This document shows positions 17,595 through 26,492 of a DNA stretch of 64,000 nucleotides, one piece after another. Both the position numbers and the translations under genes were made by a program. Origin of the DNA: Heliorestis convoluta (GTDB lineage Bacteria; Bacillota; Desulfitobacteriia; Heliobacteriales; Heliobacteriaceae); assembly GCF_009649955.1 (NCBI RefSeq), contig NZ_CP045875.1:3108001-3172000 (forward strand). The letters run 5' to 3'. The notes under the pieces were generated by a model. The model saw only the letters and a list, made by a program, of their open reading frames with translations. It was not told the origin of the DNA and made no database searches. How positions within the stretch are numbered: position 1 is the stretch's first letter; each line of letters begins with the position of its first letter.

Positions 17595-17596
17595 CC

Positions 17597-18427
17597 ATGG
17601 GTGAGCTCTTGCCAAAAATTCCGGTAGATCGAGCTATCGAAGCGGTGCTTGACTTTTTCCTTACGCATTTTGAGGGCTTTTTCCGCTTTTTGTCAAAGCA
17701 CTTGGAAAACTTTGTTGAACTCCTTGTTTTTATGATGTCTTTCTTTCCTTCTATTGTGTTGATTGCAGCACTTGCTGCTCTAGCTTGGTATGTTCGTGAT
17801 TGGAAATTTGCACTCTTCACGGGTCTCGGTTTGCTCTTTATTGAAAACATTGGTTATTGGAAGCAGACCATTGATACGCTTGCTCTTGTCTTAACGGCTG
17901 TGGCCATATCTGTGCTCCTCGGTGTACCAATAGGGATTTTATCAGCGCAACGAGATGGTGTCCGCAATGTGGTGACACCCATTCTTGACTTTATGCAGAC
18001 CATGCCTGCTTTCGTTTATCTCATTCCAGCTATCTTTTTCTTTGGTCTCGGTGTGGTACCTGGCATTGTAGCTTCTGTGATTTTTGCTATGCCTCCAACG
18101 ATTCGATTGACCAACCTAGGGATTCGACAAGTGCCGGCTGATCTGGTTGAAGTGTCTGATGCTTTTGGCTCTACAGCAAAGCAAAAGTTGTTGAAAGTTC
18201 AGTTGCCACTGGCTATGCCGACGATCATGGCTGGCGTGAATCAGAGCATTATGTTGGCACTGTCAATGGTCGTCATTGCTTCTATGATTGGCGCTCCAGG
18301 CCTTGGCGAAGAGGTGTACCGGGCTGTAACACAATTAAAAATTGGTTCTGGCTTTGAGGCTGGTCTAGCCATTGTCGTACTTGCCATTGTGCTGGATCGG
18401 TTTACTCAAAATATAAAAAAGAAGTAG
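17597..18427 (+). CDS. opuAB: Glycine betaine/proline ABC transporter, permease
   Basis: A 276-residue ProW-type permease. A soluble N-terminal segment leads into an amphipathic/transmembrane region, followed by the BPD permease core with the ATPase-contact loop at about residues 180-215 (DAFGSTAKQKLLKVQLPLAMP, the EAA motif). TMQTMPAFVYLIP/FFGLGVVPG is characteristic of betaine permeases. It is the second gene of the operon, directly after the ATPase. Confidence 0.93.
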   Translation: MGELLPKIPVDRAIEAVLDFFLTHFEGFFRFLSKHLENFVELLVFMMSFFPSIVLIAALAALAWYVRDWKFALFTGLGLLFIENIGYWKQTIDTLALVLTAVAISVLLGVPIGILSAQRDGVRNVVTPILDFMQTMPAFVYLIPAIFFFGLGVVPGIVASVIFAMPPTIRLTNLGIRQVPADLVEVSDAFGSTAKQKLLKVQLPLAMPTIMAGVNQSIMLALSMVVIASMIGAPGLGEEVYRAVTQLKIGSGFEAGLAIVVLAIVLDRFTQNIKKK

Positions 18428-18442
18428 AAAGGGGTTCTAGCT

Positions 18443-19351
18443 TTGAAAATTTCGTTTTTACAAGGTAAGAAAAAGCTAATGACACTCGCACTTACGGTAG
18501 GTTTTGCCGTTGCTTTGGCTGGCTGTGGCCAGGAAGGAACTGTCGATGGTGATGCTTCGATCGGTGCACAAGTTAATTATCAGATTACAGGAATTGATCC
18601 TGGTGCAGGCCTAATGAGAGCCACCGATCGAGTGCTTGAAGAGTATGAGTTAGATGGCTGGCGTGTACAGACGGGGTCCGGTCCTGCCATGACTGCCGCA
18701 TTAACGCGGGCTTACAACAACGAAGAGCCCATTATTGTAACAGGTTGGACACCACACTGGAAATTTTCTAAGTTCGATCTCAAGTATCTTGACGATCCGA
18801 AAGGCATTTATGGCGATGAGGAGTTCGTACATACGATTGTTCGCCTAGGCTTGAAGGATGATCATCCTGCTGCCTATGAAGTGCTGGATCGTTTTGCTTG
18901 GACGCCTGATGACATGGCTTCTATTATGGTGATGGTGGAAGATGGAATGCAGCCTACTGAGGCAGCCGCTTCTTGGATTGCCGACAATGCTGAAACTGTA
19001 GCAACCTGGACCGAAGGTGTAGAAGCCGTAGACGGTGATAGGCTCACTCTCGCCTATGTGGCTTGGGATTCTGAAATTGCTAGTAACAATGTGATTGCGC
19101 AAGTTCTAGAGACTGTTGGTTACGATGTGACGTTGCGTCAAGTAGAGCCTGGTCCCATGTGGGCTGGCGTAGCCGATGGCAGTGCCGATGCTATGGTAGC
19201 AGCCTGGTTGCCAACGACTCATGCGGACTATTACAGTGAATTCGAAGGTCGCTTTGAAGATCTTGGTGTGAATATGGTAGGAACGCGCATTGGTTTGGTC
19301 GTTCCTGCTTATATGGATATTGATTCAATTGAAGATTTGAATTCTAAGTAA
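18443..19351 (+). CDS. opuAC: Glycine betaine-binding lipoprotein of the ABC transporter
   Basis: A 302-residue substrate-binding protein anchored by a lipobox (LAGC, Cys near residue 28). The mature part has the OpuAC fold: VNYQITGIDPGAG, then GSGPAMTAALTRAY, and VTGWTPHWKFSKFDLKYLDDP, whose tryptophan belongs to the aromatic cage for the trimethylammonium head. A second WLPTTHADYY motif also matches the family. TTG start after AAAGGGG. A strong terminator ends the operon just after this gene. Confidence 0.93.
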   Translation: MKISFLQGKKKLMTLALTVGFAVALAGCGQEGTVDGDASIGAQVNYQITGIDPGAGLMRATDRVLEEYELDGWRVQTGSGPAMTAALTRAYNNEEPIIVTGWTPHWKFSKFDLKYLDDPKGIYGDEEFVHTIVRLGLKDDHPAAYEVLDRFAWTPDDMASIMVMVEDGMQPTEAAASWIADNAETVATWTEGVEAVDGDRLTLAYVAWDSEIASNNVIAQVLETVGYDVTLRQVEPGPMWAGVADGSADAMVAAWLPTTHADYYSEFEGRFEDLGVNMVGTRIGLVVPAYMDIDSIEDLNSK

Positions 19352-19354
19352 GGT

Positions 19355-19394
19355 AAAGGACCCTTCAGGCTGACGAGCCGAGGGTCCTTTTTTT
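19355..19394 (+). terminator. Terminator of the betaine transporter operon
   Basis: AAAGGACCCT pairs with AGGGTCCTTT, followed by a T run. Confidence 0.92.
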
Positions 19395-19430
19395 ATCGCT
19401 GCCAAGGTCGGAATGCCTTGGTTATATTTC

Positions 19431-19459
19431 TTGTCTGAATTGTGAAAAAGAGGTATAAT
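19431..19459 (+). promoter_or_regulatory. Promoter of the HipA-like gene
   Basis: TTGTCT (19431-19436) and TATAAT (19454-19459) with a 17-base spacer, 39 bases before the start codon. Confidence 0.65.
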
Positions 19460-19497
19460 ATTACATTGATAAAGCTGTGGGAAGGGAAGTAAAGCGG

Positions 19498-20661
19498 ATG
19501 AACTATACACTTATGAATAAGTATAGGCCCGTTGTGGAACTGAGCATTGACGAGGAAACGTCCGCTATCATAAAGGTCGGTCAGGTGCTTCATCCGGATT
19601 ATCTTCCAGTGGGTATCCAGATTACCAGGGGGATTCCAGACAGAAAAAGCCTCAATGACTGGTGGCGCGGACGTTCTATTCCAGCCAGCCGTTCCGGTAT
19701 ACGGAAAGCGCTTGCCCTTTTAAATGTATCCCATACGGAGCAGCTTCTCACCAAGTGCTATGGCTTGAGCCTGTCAGACCAGTATTGGATCAACCCCATA
19801 GAGCAGCCTTTGAAATGGGAGAATATTAATTTTTTCGAGAATACTTTTTCGGACGATGTAGGGAACGCTCTCTTTGGTCAGGCACCAGAAATCGGTGAGC
19901 TAGATTTGCTCTCGCCTTGCAATACTTCCGACGGATGGCTGAAAAAGAAGTGGAAGATTCTCGCTGGGGAACGGGTCCTCATCAAATCCGGAAGCAATCC
20001 ATTCCAGCAAGAACCTTTAAACGAGGTCCTTGCCACCTCCTTGCACAAGCGTCTGAACGGTGCGACCTATGTTCCGTACCATCTGATCTGGGAGAACAAC
20101 GTCCCCTACAGCGTCTGCTCGAATATAGTCACACCGGATACGGAGCTGGTTAGCGCCTACAACATTTTCAAGAGCCGAAAAAAGCAAAATCATCATTCTT
20201 TCTACGAGCACTTCTTGTTATGTTGCGACCACTTAGGCATATCAGGTATGAAGGAATTTTTGGACTATCTGCTAGTCTTTGATTTCCTGATTGTAAACAC
20301 AGACCGGCACTTCAATAACTTTGGCTGCATCCGAAACGTAGAAACTTTACATTGGCAGGGTCCCGCGCCGATTTTTGATAGTGGAACAAGTCTGTGGCAC
20401 GATCAAGTGAGTAGAGCCATTCTGCCGCAAAGCGATGTGCCTTGTCAGCCCTTCAAGGCTACTCACAGTCAACAGATTGTCCTTGCAGGCAATCTTGATT
20501 GGGTGGATTTTTCCGCCCTCCAAGATCTAGACGAGGAATTCCGAGCATTGCTTTCATCTTCTCCCTACATTGATGAGCCAAGAACCAATGCTTTATGTGC
20601 AGGGCTGAAGGGCCGTATACTTCAGTTGGAACAACTCGCCCTCAAACAGAAAATGCAGTAG
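19498..20661 (+). CDS. HipA-like protein kinase
   Basis: A protein of 387 residues with kinase landmarks in HipA order. RVLIKSGSN near residue 160 takes the place of the ATP-binding lysine strand; LNEVLATSLHKRL follows. NTDRHFNNFG near residue 265 is the catalytic DxxxxN loop, and PIFDSGTSLW near 290 the metal-binding Asp. The first 110 residues contain a segment (SLNDWWRGRSIPASRSGIRKAL) that may replace the HipB-like DNA-binding partner. No separate hipB gene is beside it, so it is either a solo kinase or carries its own regulator. Its GC-richer sequence differs from the AT-rich genes that follow. Confidence 0.7.
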   Translation: MNYTLMNKYRPVVELSIDEETSAIIKVGQVLHPDYLPVGIQITRGIPDRKSLNDWWRGRSIPASRSGIRKALALLNVSHTEQLLTKCYGLSLSDQYWINPIEQPLKWENINFFENTFSDDVGNALFGQAPEIGELDLLSPCNTSDGWLKKKWKILAGERVLIKSGSNPFQQEPLNEVLATSLHKRLNGATYVPYHLIWENNVPYSVCSNIVTPDTELVSAYNIFKSRKKQNHHSFYEHFLLCCDHLGISGMKEFLDYLLVFDFLIVNTDRHFNNFGCIRNVETLHWQGPAPIFDSGTSLWHDQVSRAILPQSDVPCQPFKATHSQQIVLAGNLDWVDFSALQDLDEEFRALLSSSPYIDEPRTNALCAGLKGRILQLEQLALKQKMQ

Positions 20662-20705
20662 CAGTGCTATCAAGCTGAGAGATTTTTTACTTGAGTCGGT
20701 CGAAG

Positions 20706-21059
20706 CTAGGCCCCTTCTGTCCCTAAATCTTTCATCAACTTTTGTACTGCTCTTTTTTCAATCCTGGAAACATAGGATCGTGAAATACCTAAGTTCTTAG
20801 CAATCTCACGCTGCGTTTGCCGAACACCACTGAGAAGTCCGTACCGTAATTCTAGAACGTAACGTTCTCTTTTCGTTAGTTTTTTCATCTTGTTGAGCAA
20901 TCTCGCTTGTTCGAGAGCGCTTTCGACGATATCAGGTACGCTGTCGCCGTCGGAACCTAAAATATCGATAAGAGTAATCTCATTGCCTTCTTTGTCAACG
21001 CCAATGGGATCGTGAAGAGATACTTCACCGCGCGTTTTCTTCATGGCCCGTAAGTGCAT
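20706..21059 (-). pseudogene. sigK: 3' half of sigK (sigma regions 3-4 only)
   Basis: The 117 readable residues match the C-terminal half of the mother-cell sigma factor sigma-K: MHLRAMKKTRGEVSLHDPIG, DKEGNEITLIDIL and the region 4 helix-turn-helix TQREIAKNLGISRSYVSRIEKR. Regions 1 and 2, which bind the -10 element and core polymerase, are absent. The homology extends a few codons upstream (EIL before MHLR) to about 21068, and then stops; this is almost exactly where skin elements interrupt sigK in other spore formers. No ribosome site precedes the ATG. A tyrosine recombinase gene lies 275 bases away. Either this is the distal half of an interrupted sigK or a displaced relic; the 5' half is not in the window. 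Confidence 0.85.
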
Positions 21060-21100
21060 GAGGATTTCGATATTAAAGTCATTATAGTAGCGGAAATATT

Positions 21101-21241
21101 TTACTTTTTATGGTTTGTTGGCTTACTTTCTTTTTCTTGTTCTTTATGTTTTTTGATGTATTTTTTATATAAATAGTAGTAGCACTTCAATTTGTTTATT
21201 TTTGTGCGTTCACCTTCCACTATTCGCACAGATAAAGCCAT
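21101..21241 (-). CDS. Small basic protein, unknown
   Basis: A 46-residue reading frame, MALSVRIVEGERTK followed by a Lys/Tyr-rich tail (KCYYYLYKKYIKKHK). The ATG at 21241 has AGGGGGTG 8 bases upstream. It lies between the recombinase gene and the sigK fragment on the same strand. The start region forms a hairpin (AAGCCATC with GATGGCTT, 21233-21283), which could limit its translation. The basic composition would suit a recombination directionality factor or a nucleic-acid binding peptide, but that is speculation. Confidence 0.45.
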   Translation of the reverse strand: MALSVRIVEGERTKINKLKCYYYLYKKYIKKHKEQEKESKPTNHKK

Positions 21242-21333
21242 CGCACCCACCCCCTGCTACAGGGTATGATGTGATGGCTTGTCTTTATTTTTGTAATTTA
21301 TCTTCGTTTTTCGGTTTTAGAGAAAAGTGATGA

Positions 21334-21891
21334 TTATAAAACTCTCCGTTTCATCTTCCCTCTAAGCTCTATAGGGTTCACGTGGGTATATATTTGCGTA
21401 GTCCGTATATCTGCATGACCGAGGATATCCTGAACTTCACGGATATTAAAGTCGTCGTTCAATAGCTCCGTGGCACAAGTATGACGTAGCATATGTGCAT
21501 GAACTCTTTTTATTCCAGCTCGTTTGCAGTACCGCTCTAACATGGCATTGACATATCGTGGATTCACAGGGTTCCCTTCTAGTGTACATAAAAATGTCTT
21601 TGACCCTTTTGGTTTTACTTCTTTCCAATCCCGTAAGGCAACAATTGTTGGATAGTCCAAAGGCACGACTCTCTCCTTATCTCCTTTACCTACTATTCTT
21701 ATTTGGCCTTCTGCCCACTGAATTTGACTTGTTCTTAGCCCTACTGCTTCTGAGACTCTAAGTCCTGACCTATACATGAGGAGTATTAAACCTAGATTTC
21801 TTTTTCCAGTCATACAACGACAGTTAATTACACTAATTAGTTTCCGCACCTCTTCTTTTGTAACGATTGTGGGCAATCTCCGCTTTGTCAT
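21334..21891 (-). CDS. Tyrosine recombinase (catalytic domain only)
   Basis: This 185-residue site-specific recombinase of the XerC/D-integrase superfamily has the full active-site set in order: Arg in MYRSGLRVSEAVGL, Lys in VGKGDKERVVPL, HxxR in HMLRHTCATEL, His in LGHADIRTTQ and the nucleophile Tyr in IYTHV. The N-terminal core-binding (SAM-like) domain is missing, making it similar to short integrases of mobile elements. ATG 21891 follows GGGAGG at 8 bases. It reads toward the sigK fragment; the arrangement suggests a sigK-associated element, though known skin elements use serine recombinases. Confidence 0.85.
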   Translation of the reverse strand: MTKRRLPTIVTKEEVRKLISVINCRCMTGKRNLGLILLMYRSGLRVSEAVGLRTSQIQWAEGQIRIVGKGDKERVVPLDYPTIVALRDWKEVKPKGSKTFLCTLEGNPVNPRYVNAMLERYCKRAGIKRVHAHMLRHTCATELLNDDFNIREVQDILGHADIRTTQIYTHVNPIELRGKMKRRVL

Positions 21892-22075
21892 TTTAATCCC
21901 TCCCAAAAACAAATAGTACTTAATTTATACATTATAAGTACTATATAACCTTCTTTTTCATTTCCATGTGGCTTTTGTATAAATTCGGTACTATTTTGTA
22001 TGTCGAGTAATAAATTTAGTTGTCTTATTAGTAGTTAGCAACGTCCAACTTAGTGAATATTTAGAATAAATATAC

Positions 22076-22138
22076 AAAAAAAGAAAGCGACCATAAATCC
22101 CATTCAATAAGGCTAAAGTCACTTTCTTTTTTGGGAAA
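22076..22138. terminator. Bidirectional terminator after the AT-rich gene cluster
   Basis: AAAAAAGAAAGCGAC pairs with GTCACTTTCTTTTTT around a 29-base loop. It has T tracts in both directions, so it can end the minus-strand operon that stops at 22283. The remainder of the 391-base gap 21892-22282 shows no gene. Confidence 0.6.
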
Positions 22139-22282
22139 AAATGCTTGGCGTAAATCGTGGTAACTCTAAAAATGTTTTTATGATCGCTAGGAAACATGTT
22201 CTTGCAAGTGAGTAGCTTCACTTTGCTCAATTTATCCTCGCATTATAAGTATCTAATCAAAGCTATAGTTTATATATAATTG

Positions 22283-23455
22283 TTAAACACTTAAACCGCT
22301 TTGTTTGATTTTGTTAAATAATACCTTTTTTGTGATAGTATCATTGTAATGCCACTCAATTAATGTTACATTTTCTTTCTTGCACAAAGCTTTCTTCTTA
22401 CTATCTAATTCAATTCTTCGTTTAAAGCTTTCTTCTCCCCCAAAAAAATCTATAGGTTCGTAATGCTGTAATCCCTGATATTCAAAGGCTAATCTAAGAC
22501 TTGGAATATAAATATCTAAAGATTGAGGACATAACCATGATGGTCGATGTTGAAAAATCGCATCTTCAAAATACTTTGCTACGAGGTCAAATAATTTTTT
22601 TTCGGATTCCCATCTAACATGTATTTTGTTTGATTTAACTAAGTCAGTATAAATTTGCTCTTTTTCTGCTTTCCATATGTCGCAATTTTCATCATTAATA
22701 TGTTCTCTAATGAATTTTTCTGTTTTTTCGTATTCTTCTTGAATAGGAACCATTATTTTCTCTCTCAAGAAGAATGACATTTCTAACTCCGTGTCAAAAA
22801 CATTTTCTTTCATTATTTGTTCAATTATCTCTCTAGTTTCTTTTATCTTATAAGGATCTGTATCACGTCTAAACATGTTTCCGCAAAAATGAACTAAATC
22901 ATTTGGTTTTGGAAATATGGTTGGTTTACCATTAAACGATGCCAAGTCTGTAATAAAAGATAAATCACTTCCGTAAATTCTATAGCCTATTAAACCCTGA
23001 GCTCCAATACTCCAAGGTATAAGTCTGGATAGTAATAAGATATTTTTAAACTCTCGTTTTTCAAAACAAATCATATGGTTAATACTGGTGTCATCTGGTA
23101 CTAGATTGGGCAAAGTTTTAAAAATAGAAGCTCTATTTGCCACTTCAACAGCTATGTAATAATTTTTCCTAGGTAAATAACTAAAAAACATAGTAATAAG
23201 GTTATCATTCTTATACTTTTCTATATCATTGAGTAAAGGTCTTAACCATTCTTCTATATCAGCTTTCCTAGGAGAAGTAGCCAAGTTTTTTATTTCCTTC
23301 TCTGTGGAATCCCAAATCTCCATTTCTTCATTCATTGTTACCATTAAAAAGTTTTCTAGACCTAGCTCTTTAAACTCAGAAGATATTCTTTCAATGGATA
23401 CATTATTTTTTTTATTGCTAAGACGACTATAGAATTCTTCAAGTTTCAAAAGCAC
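22283..23455 (-). CDS. PD-(D/E)XK nuclease-like protein of an AT-rich accessory cluster
   Basis: A 390-residue protein whose last 100 residues look like a restriction-endonuclease-fold domain: QSLDIYIPSLRLAFEYQGLQ gives the Asp and ExQ positions, and RIELDSKKKALCKKE the following Lys; a Vsr-like WHY strand comes after. The first 290 residues are mostly helical, charged and not recognised. The start is GTG 23455 or, better spaced after AGGAGG, TTG 23449. It is the last gene of a three-gene minus-strand set with a zinc-ribbon protein and an ATPase-nuclease. Codon use is much more AT-rich than the flanks, suggesting transfer. A defence role is an inference. Confidence 0.6.
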   Translation of the reverse strand: MLLKLEEFYSRLSNKKNNVSIERISSEFKELGLENFLMVTMNEEMEIWDSTEKEIKNLATSPRKADIEEWLRPLLNDIEKYKNDNLITMFFSYLPRKNYYIAVEVANRASIFKTLPNLVPDDTSINHMICFEKREFKNILLLSRLIPWSIGAQGLIGYRIYGSDLSFITDLASFNGKPTIFPKPNDLVHFCGNMFRRDTDPYKIKETREIIEQIMKENVFDTELEMSFFLREKIMVPIQEEYEKTEKFIREHINDENCDIWKAEKEQIYTDLVKSNKIHVRWESEKKLFDLVAKYFEDAIFQHRPSWLCPQSLDIYIPSLRLAFEYQGLQHYEPIDFFGGEESFKRRIELDSKKKALCKKENVTLIEWHYNDTITKKVLFNKIKQSGLSV

Positions 23456-23461
23456 CCCTCC

Positions 23462-23677
23462 TCATCTTTCATAAACAAAAAACAAGTTTTTTCCACAACT
23501 CGGGCAGTAAATGCAAAGCCTGTATTCATTTTCATTAAAACCGTAAATGTTAGCTATAGGCTTATTTAAAATATGAACAGTGTAGCTTCTTGTTAACATA
23601 TACTCAGGTATCATAGCCATCCACTCAAAGCTATAATTGCAATCATCACAAGTAAGATGTCCTGTAAGACTAGACAA
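23462..23677 (-). CDS. Small zinc-ribbon protein
   Basis: A 71-residue protein with two CxxC pairs, LTCDDCNYSF near the N-terminus and YCPSCGKNLFF near the C-terminus, consistent with a single zinc ribbon. The TTG start at 23677 has AGGAGGGG immediately upstream. It ends six bases before the nuclease-like gene starts, so the two are co-translated. Function unknown; likely an accessory subunit of this three-gene set. Confidence 0.6.
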   Translation of the reverse strand: MSSLTGHLTCDDCNYSFEWMAMIPEYMLTRSYTVHILNKPIANIYGFNENEYRLCIYCPSCGKNLFFVYER

Positions 23678-23713
23678 ATATTCCCCTCCTAGTGATTATC
23701 CAAAGCTGAATCG

Positions 23714-24826
23714 TCATTGTTTCTGGAACTTCAAACCTAAATTTTTTTCTATAAATTCCTTCATTCTAATTATCTTAATTTTCGTTAGTAAGCTTTGATT
23801 GTCTAAATAATAAATATTTTTACCTTCTTTATCTTTCCCTATATACAATTCTCTTTCTTCATCTTGGACATCGGACATTAATATTGAGCCATGTTTTAGA
23901 TCCTTTTCAAAATCCCAACAAATAATCCATCTGATATTCGAAAAAGAGTGGTTAAAGTTTTTACTTAAAACATATTTCAGTTCCACATACCAATATTCAC
24001 AATCTGATATTTTATTATCAGTCTTATTTCTCGCTATAATATCTATTCCTTGTCTTGTATTATAATCTAATGGTTCAAAGTCGAACTTATCTGGAAATAT
24101 GGTGTAAATCATAATAAATAAACCAAATAATTCCGATTCATTTTTTGGTTCAAGCACTGAAATTTCGTTTATCTTTAAGATTCTTCTCTTTGCTATTGAT
24201 TCTTTTCTTTGATTAAACTCCACATTTTCGATTCTTAATGTTTTCTCTTCTAATTGCCACTTTTGAAGTGTATTTATATCTTTTTTGTATAGAAATTCAT
24301 CTATGCTTTCTAATATAGTATTAAGTTCCTTTTTTAGTTCTTCAACTATTTGTGGCTCTGTATTTGCAATTGTTCCACGATTTGCTGTTAGTTTTAGGTT
24401 TTGACAATTAATAAATCCGTGAAGTAGAGTATATGAACTTGTCCCTCCACCAAAACCACTAATCCATTCGTTTACTCTTTGTATAGGGATGAAATCTTTA
24501 CACAACCAAATTCCATAACGGTCTTGAACCTTGTAATAGCCTTTTGTTTTACTTTTCTTTTTTCTTAAAAGTGGATTATATGATTGCTTAGCTTCATTTC
24601 CTTCAAAATATATTACAGCATCATACTTTACCTCTGGTCTATGCTCGAGTCTTTGGTTTATAAAAGTGAATTTTTTCGCATAATAATCTATTGCATTTGC
24701 ACTGTACTTTTCAAATAACTCTTCAATATTATCATTTTGTTCTGCAAATATATGCCCAAACTTCAGTTCTTCATAATTTTCAACATCTAAACATTTCAAA
24801 TAAACCTTAAAATCTGGTGGTACGTT
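23714..24826 (-). pseudogene. HSP90-like (GHKL) ATPase with nuclease-like tail, 5' end cut off by an IS element
   Basis: The remaining 370 codons resemble the second half of large HSP90/MORC-like ATPases: YGIWLCKDFIPIQRVNEWI, then NLKLTANRGTIANT. The C-terminal domain has a D-ExK pattern (GIDIIARN, WYVELKYVL) suggesting a restriction-type nuclease fold. The N-terminal ATP-binding GHKL domain is missing. The open frame runs without a start codon straight into the terminal repeat of the IS at 24826, where a stop appears. TTG 24799 is the first possible start but has no ribosome site. It heads the operon with the zinc ribbon and the nuclease, so the set is probably inactive. Confidence 0.75.
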
Positions 24827-26492
24827 CCCAATGTCATAAACCTATGCTTCCAATAATTTAAAATTATCGTTAAAATCCTCGTATACTACGATAATTTTGC
24901 TCATTCGCTTTAGCAAAACTATACGATAGGGGATGATAGCAAAGGCCGTTATAATAAAAATGACAATACAATGCCCGGGACTTGCTTTTGGAATTAAATA
25001 ACAAGCCCCTATGAACTCTGTTTAATTACTTTCAACAGATCAGTATTGTATAGAAAATGAGTTTACAGTGATCTCTTCTTATTCATAGTATTTTTATTAG
25101 CATTACCTCTCATATTGCGAGGGCTACTTCTTCCAGGACGTATTGGTACTACATTGCGATGCAGCTCATCCATAATCTTACGAAACATGGCCGTTCGCTT
25201 TTCAGTGTTATCTTCAAGTAACATAAGTACTAACGAATCTTTCAATTTACCAATTAGAATGTTTATATTGACCTGATATTTATACTTTAAATCTTTATCT
25301 TCATTTTTTTGTGTAATTTCTTCATTCACTTCATTTTTCGCTAACGCTGCCATATTTGCTAAGTACATGGAAGCATAAAAATCTTGCTTTACAGCAAGTT
25401 CCGTTTCTCCTGTGAAATTTTGTAGTTGAAGTTTGTTCTTTAATTCATCAAATTTTACTTCTATCCCCCAACGCTTGAAGTAAAGCGATTTGAATTCTTG
25501 AATCCCCAGGCTTTCATCAAATAGGTTTGTGACAAGAACTTCCTCTATCTCAGAGTCTAACATGAATCGAAGAAGACGAACCTTAATTGGTTTTCCTTTA
25601 ACCATAATCTCAATAATTTGATCTGGTTCCTGTGCTAAATTAAACTCAGTCATCGAATTAACTTTCACACGCATTAGGTACTTAATTTTGCTACTTTCTA
25701 AGTATGCGATGAAATCTTTCGAGGGATATCCACGGTCAAAAAGAATAAGGTCATTTTTTAGACCCAAAGTTTTTAATTTCTCAATCAGTTTTATAGCAAT
25801 TTCTCTTTCACCAGTGGTATATTTAGTAATCTCTGATGCAAGTATCATGTCATTTTCAATATCGTAAATACATGATGCTTTAGCACGTGCAAGCTTAACA
25901 TCCTTACCTTCGGCATAACCAAAAGCTTTTCTTAATTCTTCTGAATTGTGTACTTCCAAAATTGATGCATCGATAGAAGAAAGTCTATATCCGTTAAATT
26001 TTTTAAAGTCGTCATCACCATAGTACCAAGTTATTATATTGTCGCCCATTTTAACAAAGGCTTCGTGCGAAACTTTCTGTCTTGCTTGGGAGAATCCTTG
26101 CTTTGTAATAGTGTATTCCACCCCTTTGATTTTTTCAAAGTATAAATCTAATTCTAATTGCAATGTCTTTTTTACATAGTTAAGTATAAATAAGATGAGA
26201 TCATTAAAAGTCATTTTACAATTAACTGCTCGTGTGAAATAAGTGGGTTTTATTCTATTTTCACACATAAAGACAATATCAGCAATAAGTTTCTCTGTAT
26301 GTAGTAATCCATCCAAAAAAGTCTTCATAGAAACAATCGTCACCATTCTTTATTTGATATACCAATTAATGATATACAAAATAATATGGTGACGATTTAA
26401 AAAGTCAATCATTTTTAATTATTCATTCCACATTGATTAACAGCCTAATAAAAACCAACCTATTTATGGAACCATAGGTTTATGACATTGGG
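24827..26492 (-). mobile_element. IS4-family insertion sequence
   Basis: A 1666-bp element bounded by 26-bp inverted repeats with one mismatch: CCCAATGTCATAAACCTATG at 24827 and its complement ending at 26492. It holds one full-length transposase gene. The flanking bases (TACGTT left, CACGCC right) do not form a target duplication, so the sequences now on its two sides were probably not joined originally; a deletion or recombination adjacent to the element is likely. Confidence 0.9.
25063..26346 (-). CDS. IS4-family DDE transposase
   Basis: An intact transposase of 427 residues. The catalytic residues are visible: first Asp in SSIDASILEV (about residue 122), second Asp in LILFDRGYPSKDF (about 200), and the Glu within the IS4 signature Y-2-R-3-E-6-K, YFKRWGIEVKFDELK (about 288-302). 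The C-terminus is basic, as usual. It fills most of the element between the two inverted repeats. With full-length sequence and matching ends it could still be active. Confidence 0.9.
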   Translation of the reverse strand: MVTIVSMKTFLDGLLHTEKLIADIVFMCENRIKPTYFTRAVNCKMTFNDLILFILNYVKKTLQLELDLYFEKIKGVEYTITKQGFSQARQKVSHEAFVKMGDNIITWYYGDDDFKKFNGYRLSSIDASILEVHNSEELRKAFGYAEGKDVKLARAKASCIYDIENDMILASEITKYTTGEREIAIKLIEKLKTLGLKNDLILFDRGYPSKDFIAYLESSKIKYLMRVKVNSMTEFNLAQEPDQIIEIMVKGKPIKVRLLRFMLDSEIEEVLVTNLFDESLGIQEFKSLYFKRWGIEVKFDELKNKLQLQNFTGETELAVKQDFYASMYLANMAALAKNEVNEEITQKNEDKDLKYKYQVNINILIGKLKDSLVLMLLEDNTEKRTAMFRKIMDELHRNVVPIRPGRSSPRNMRGNANKNTMNKKRSL

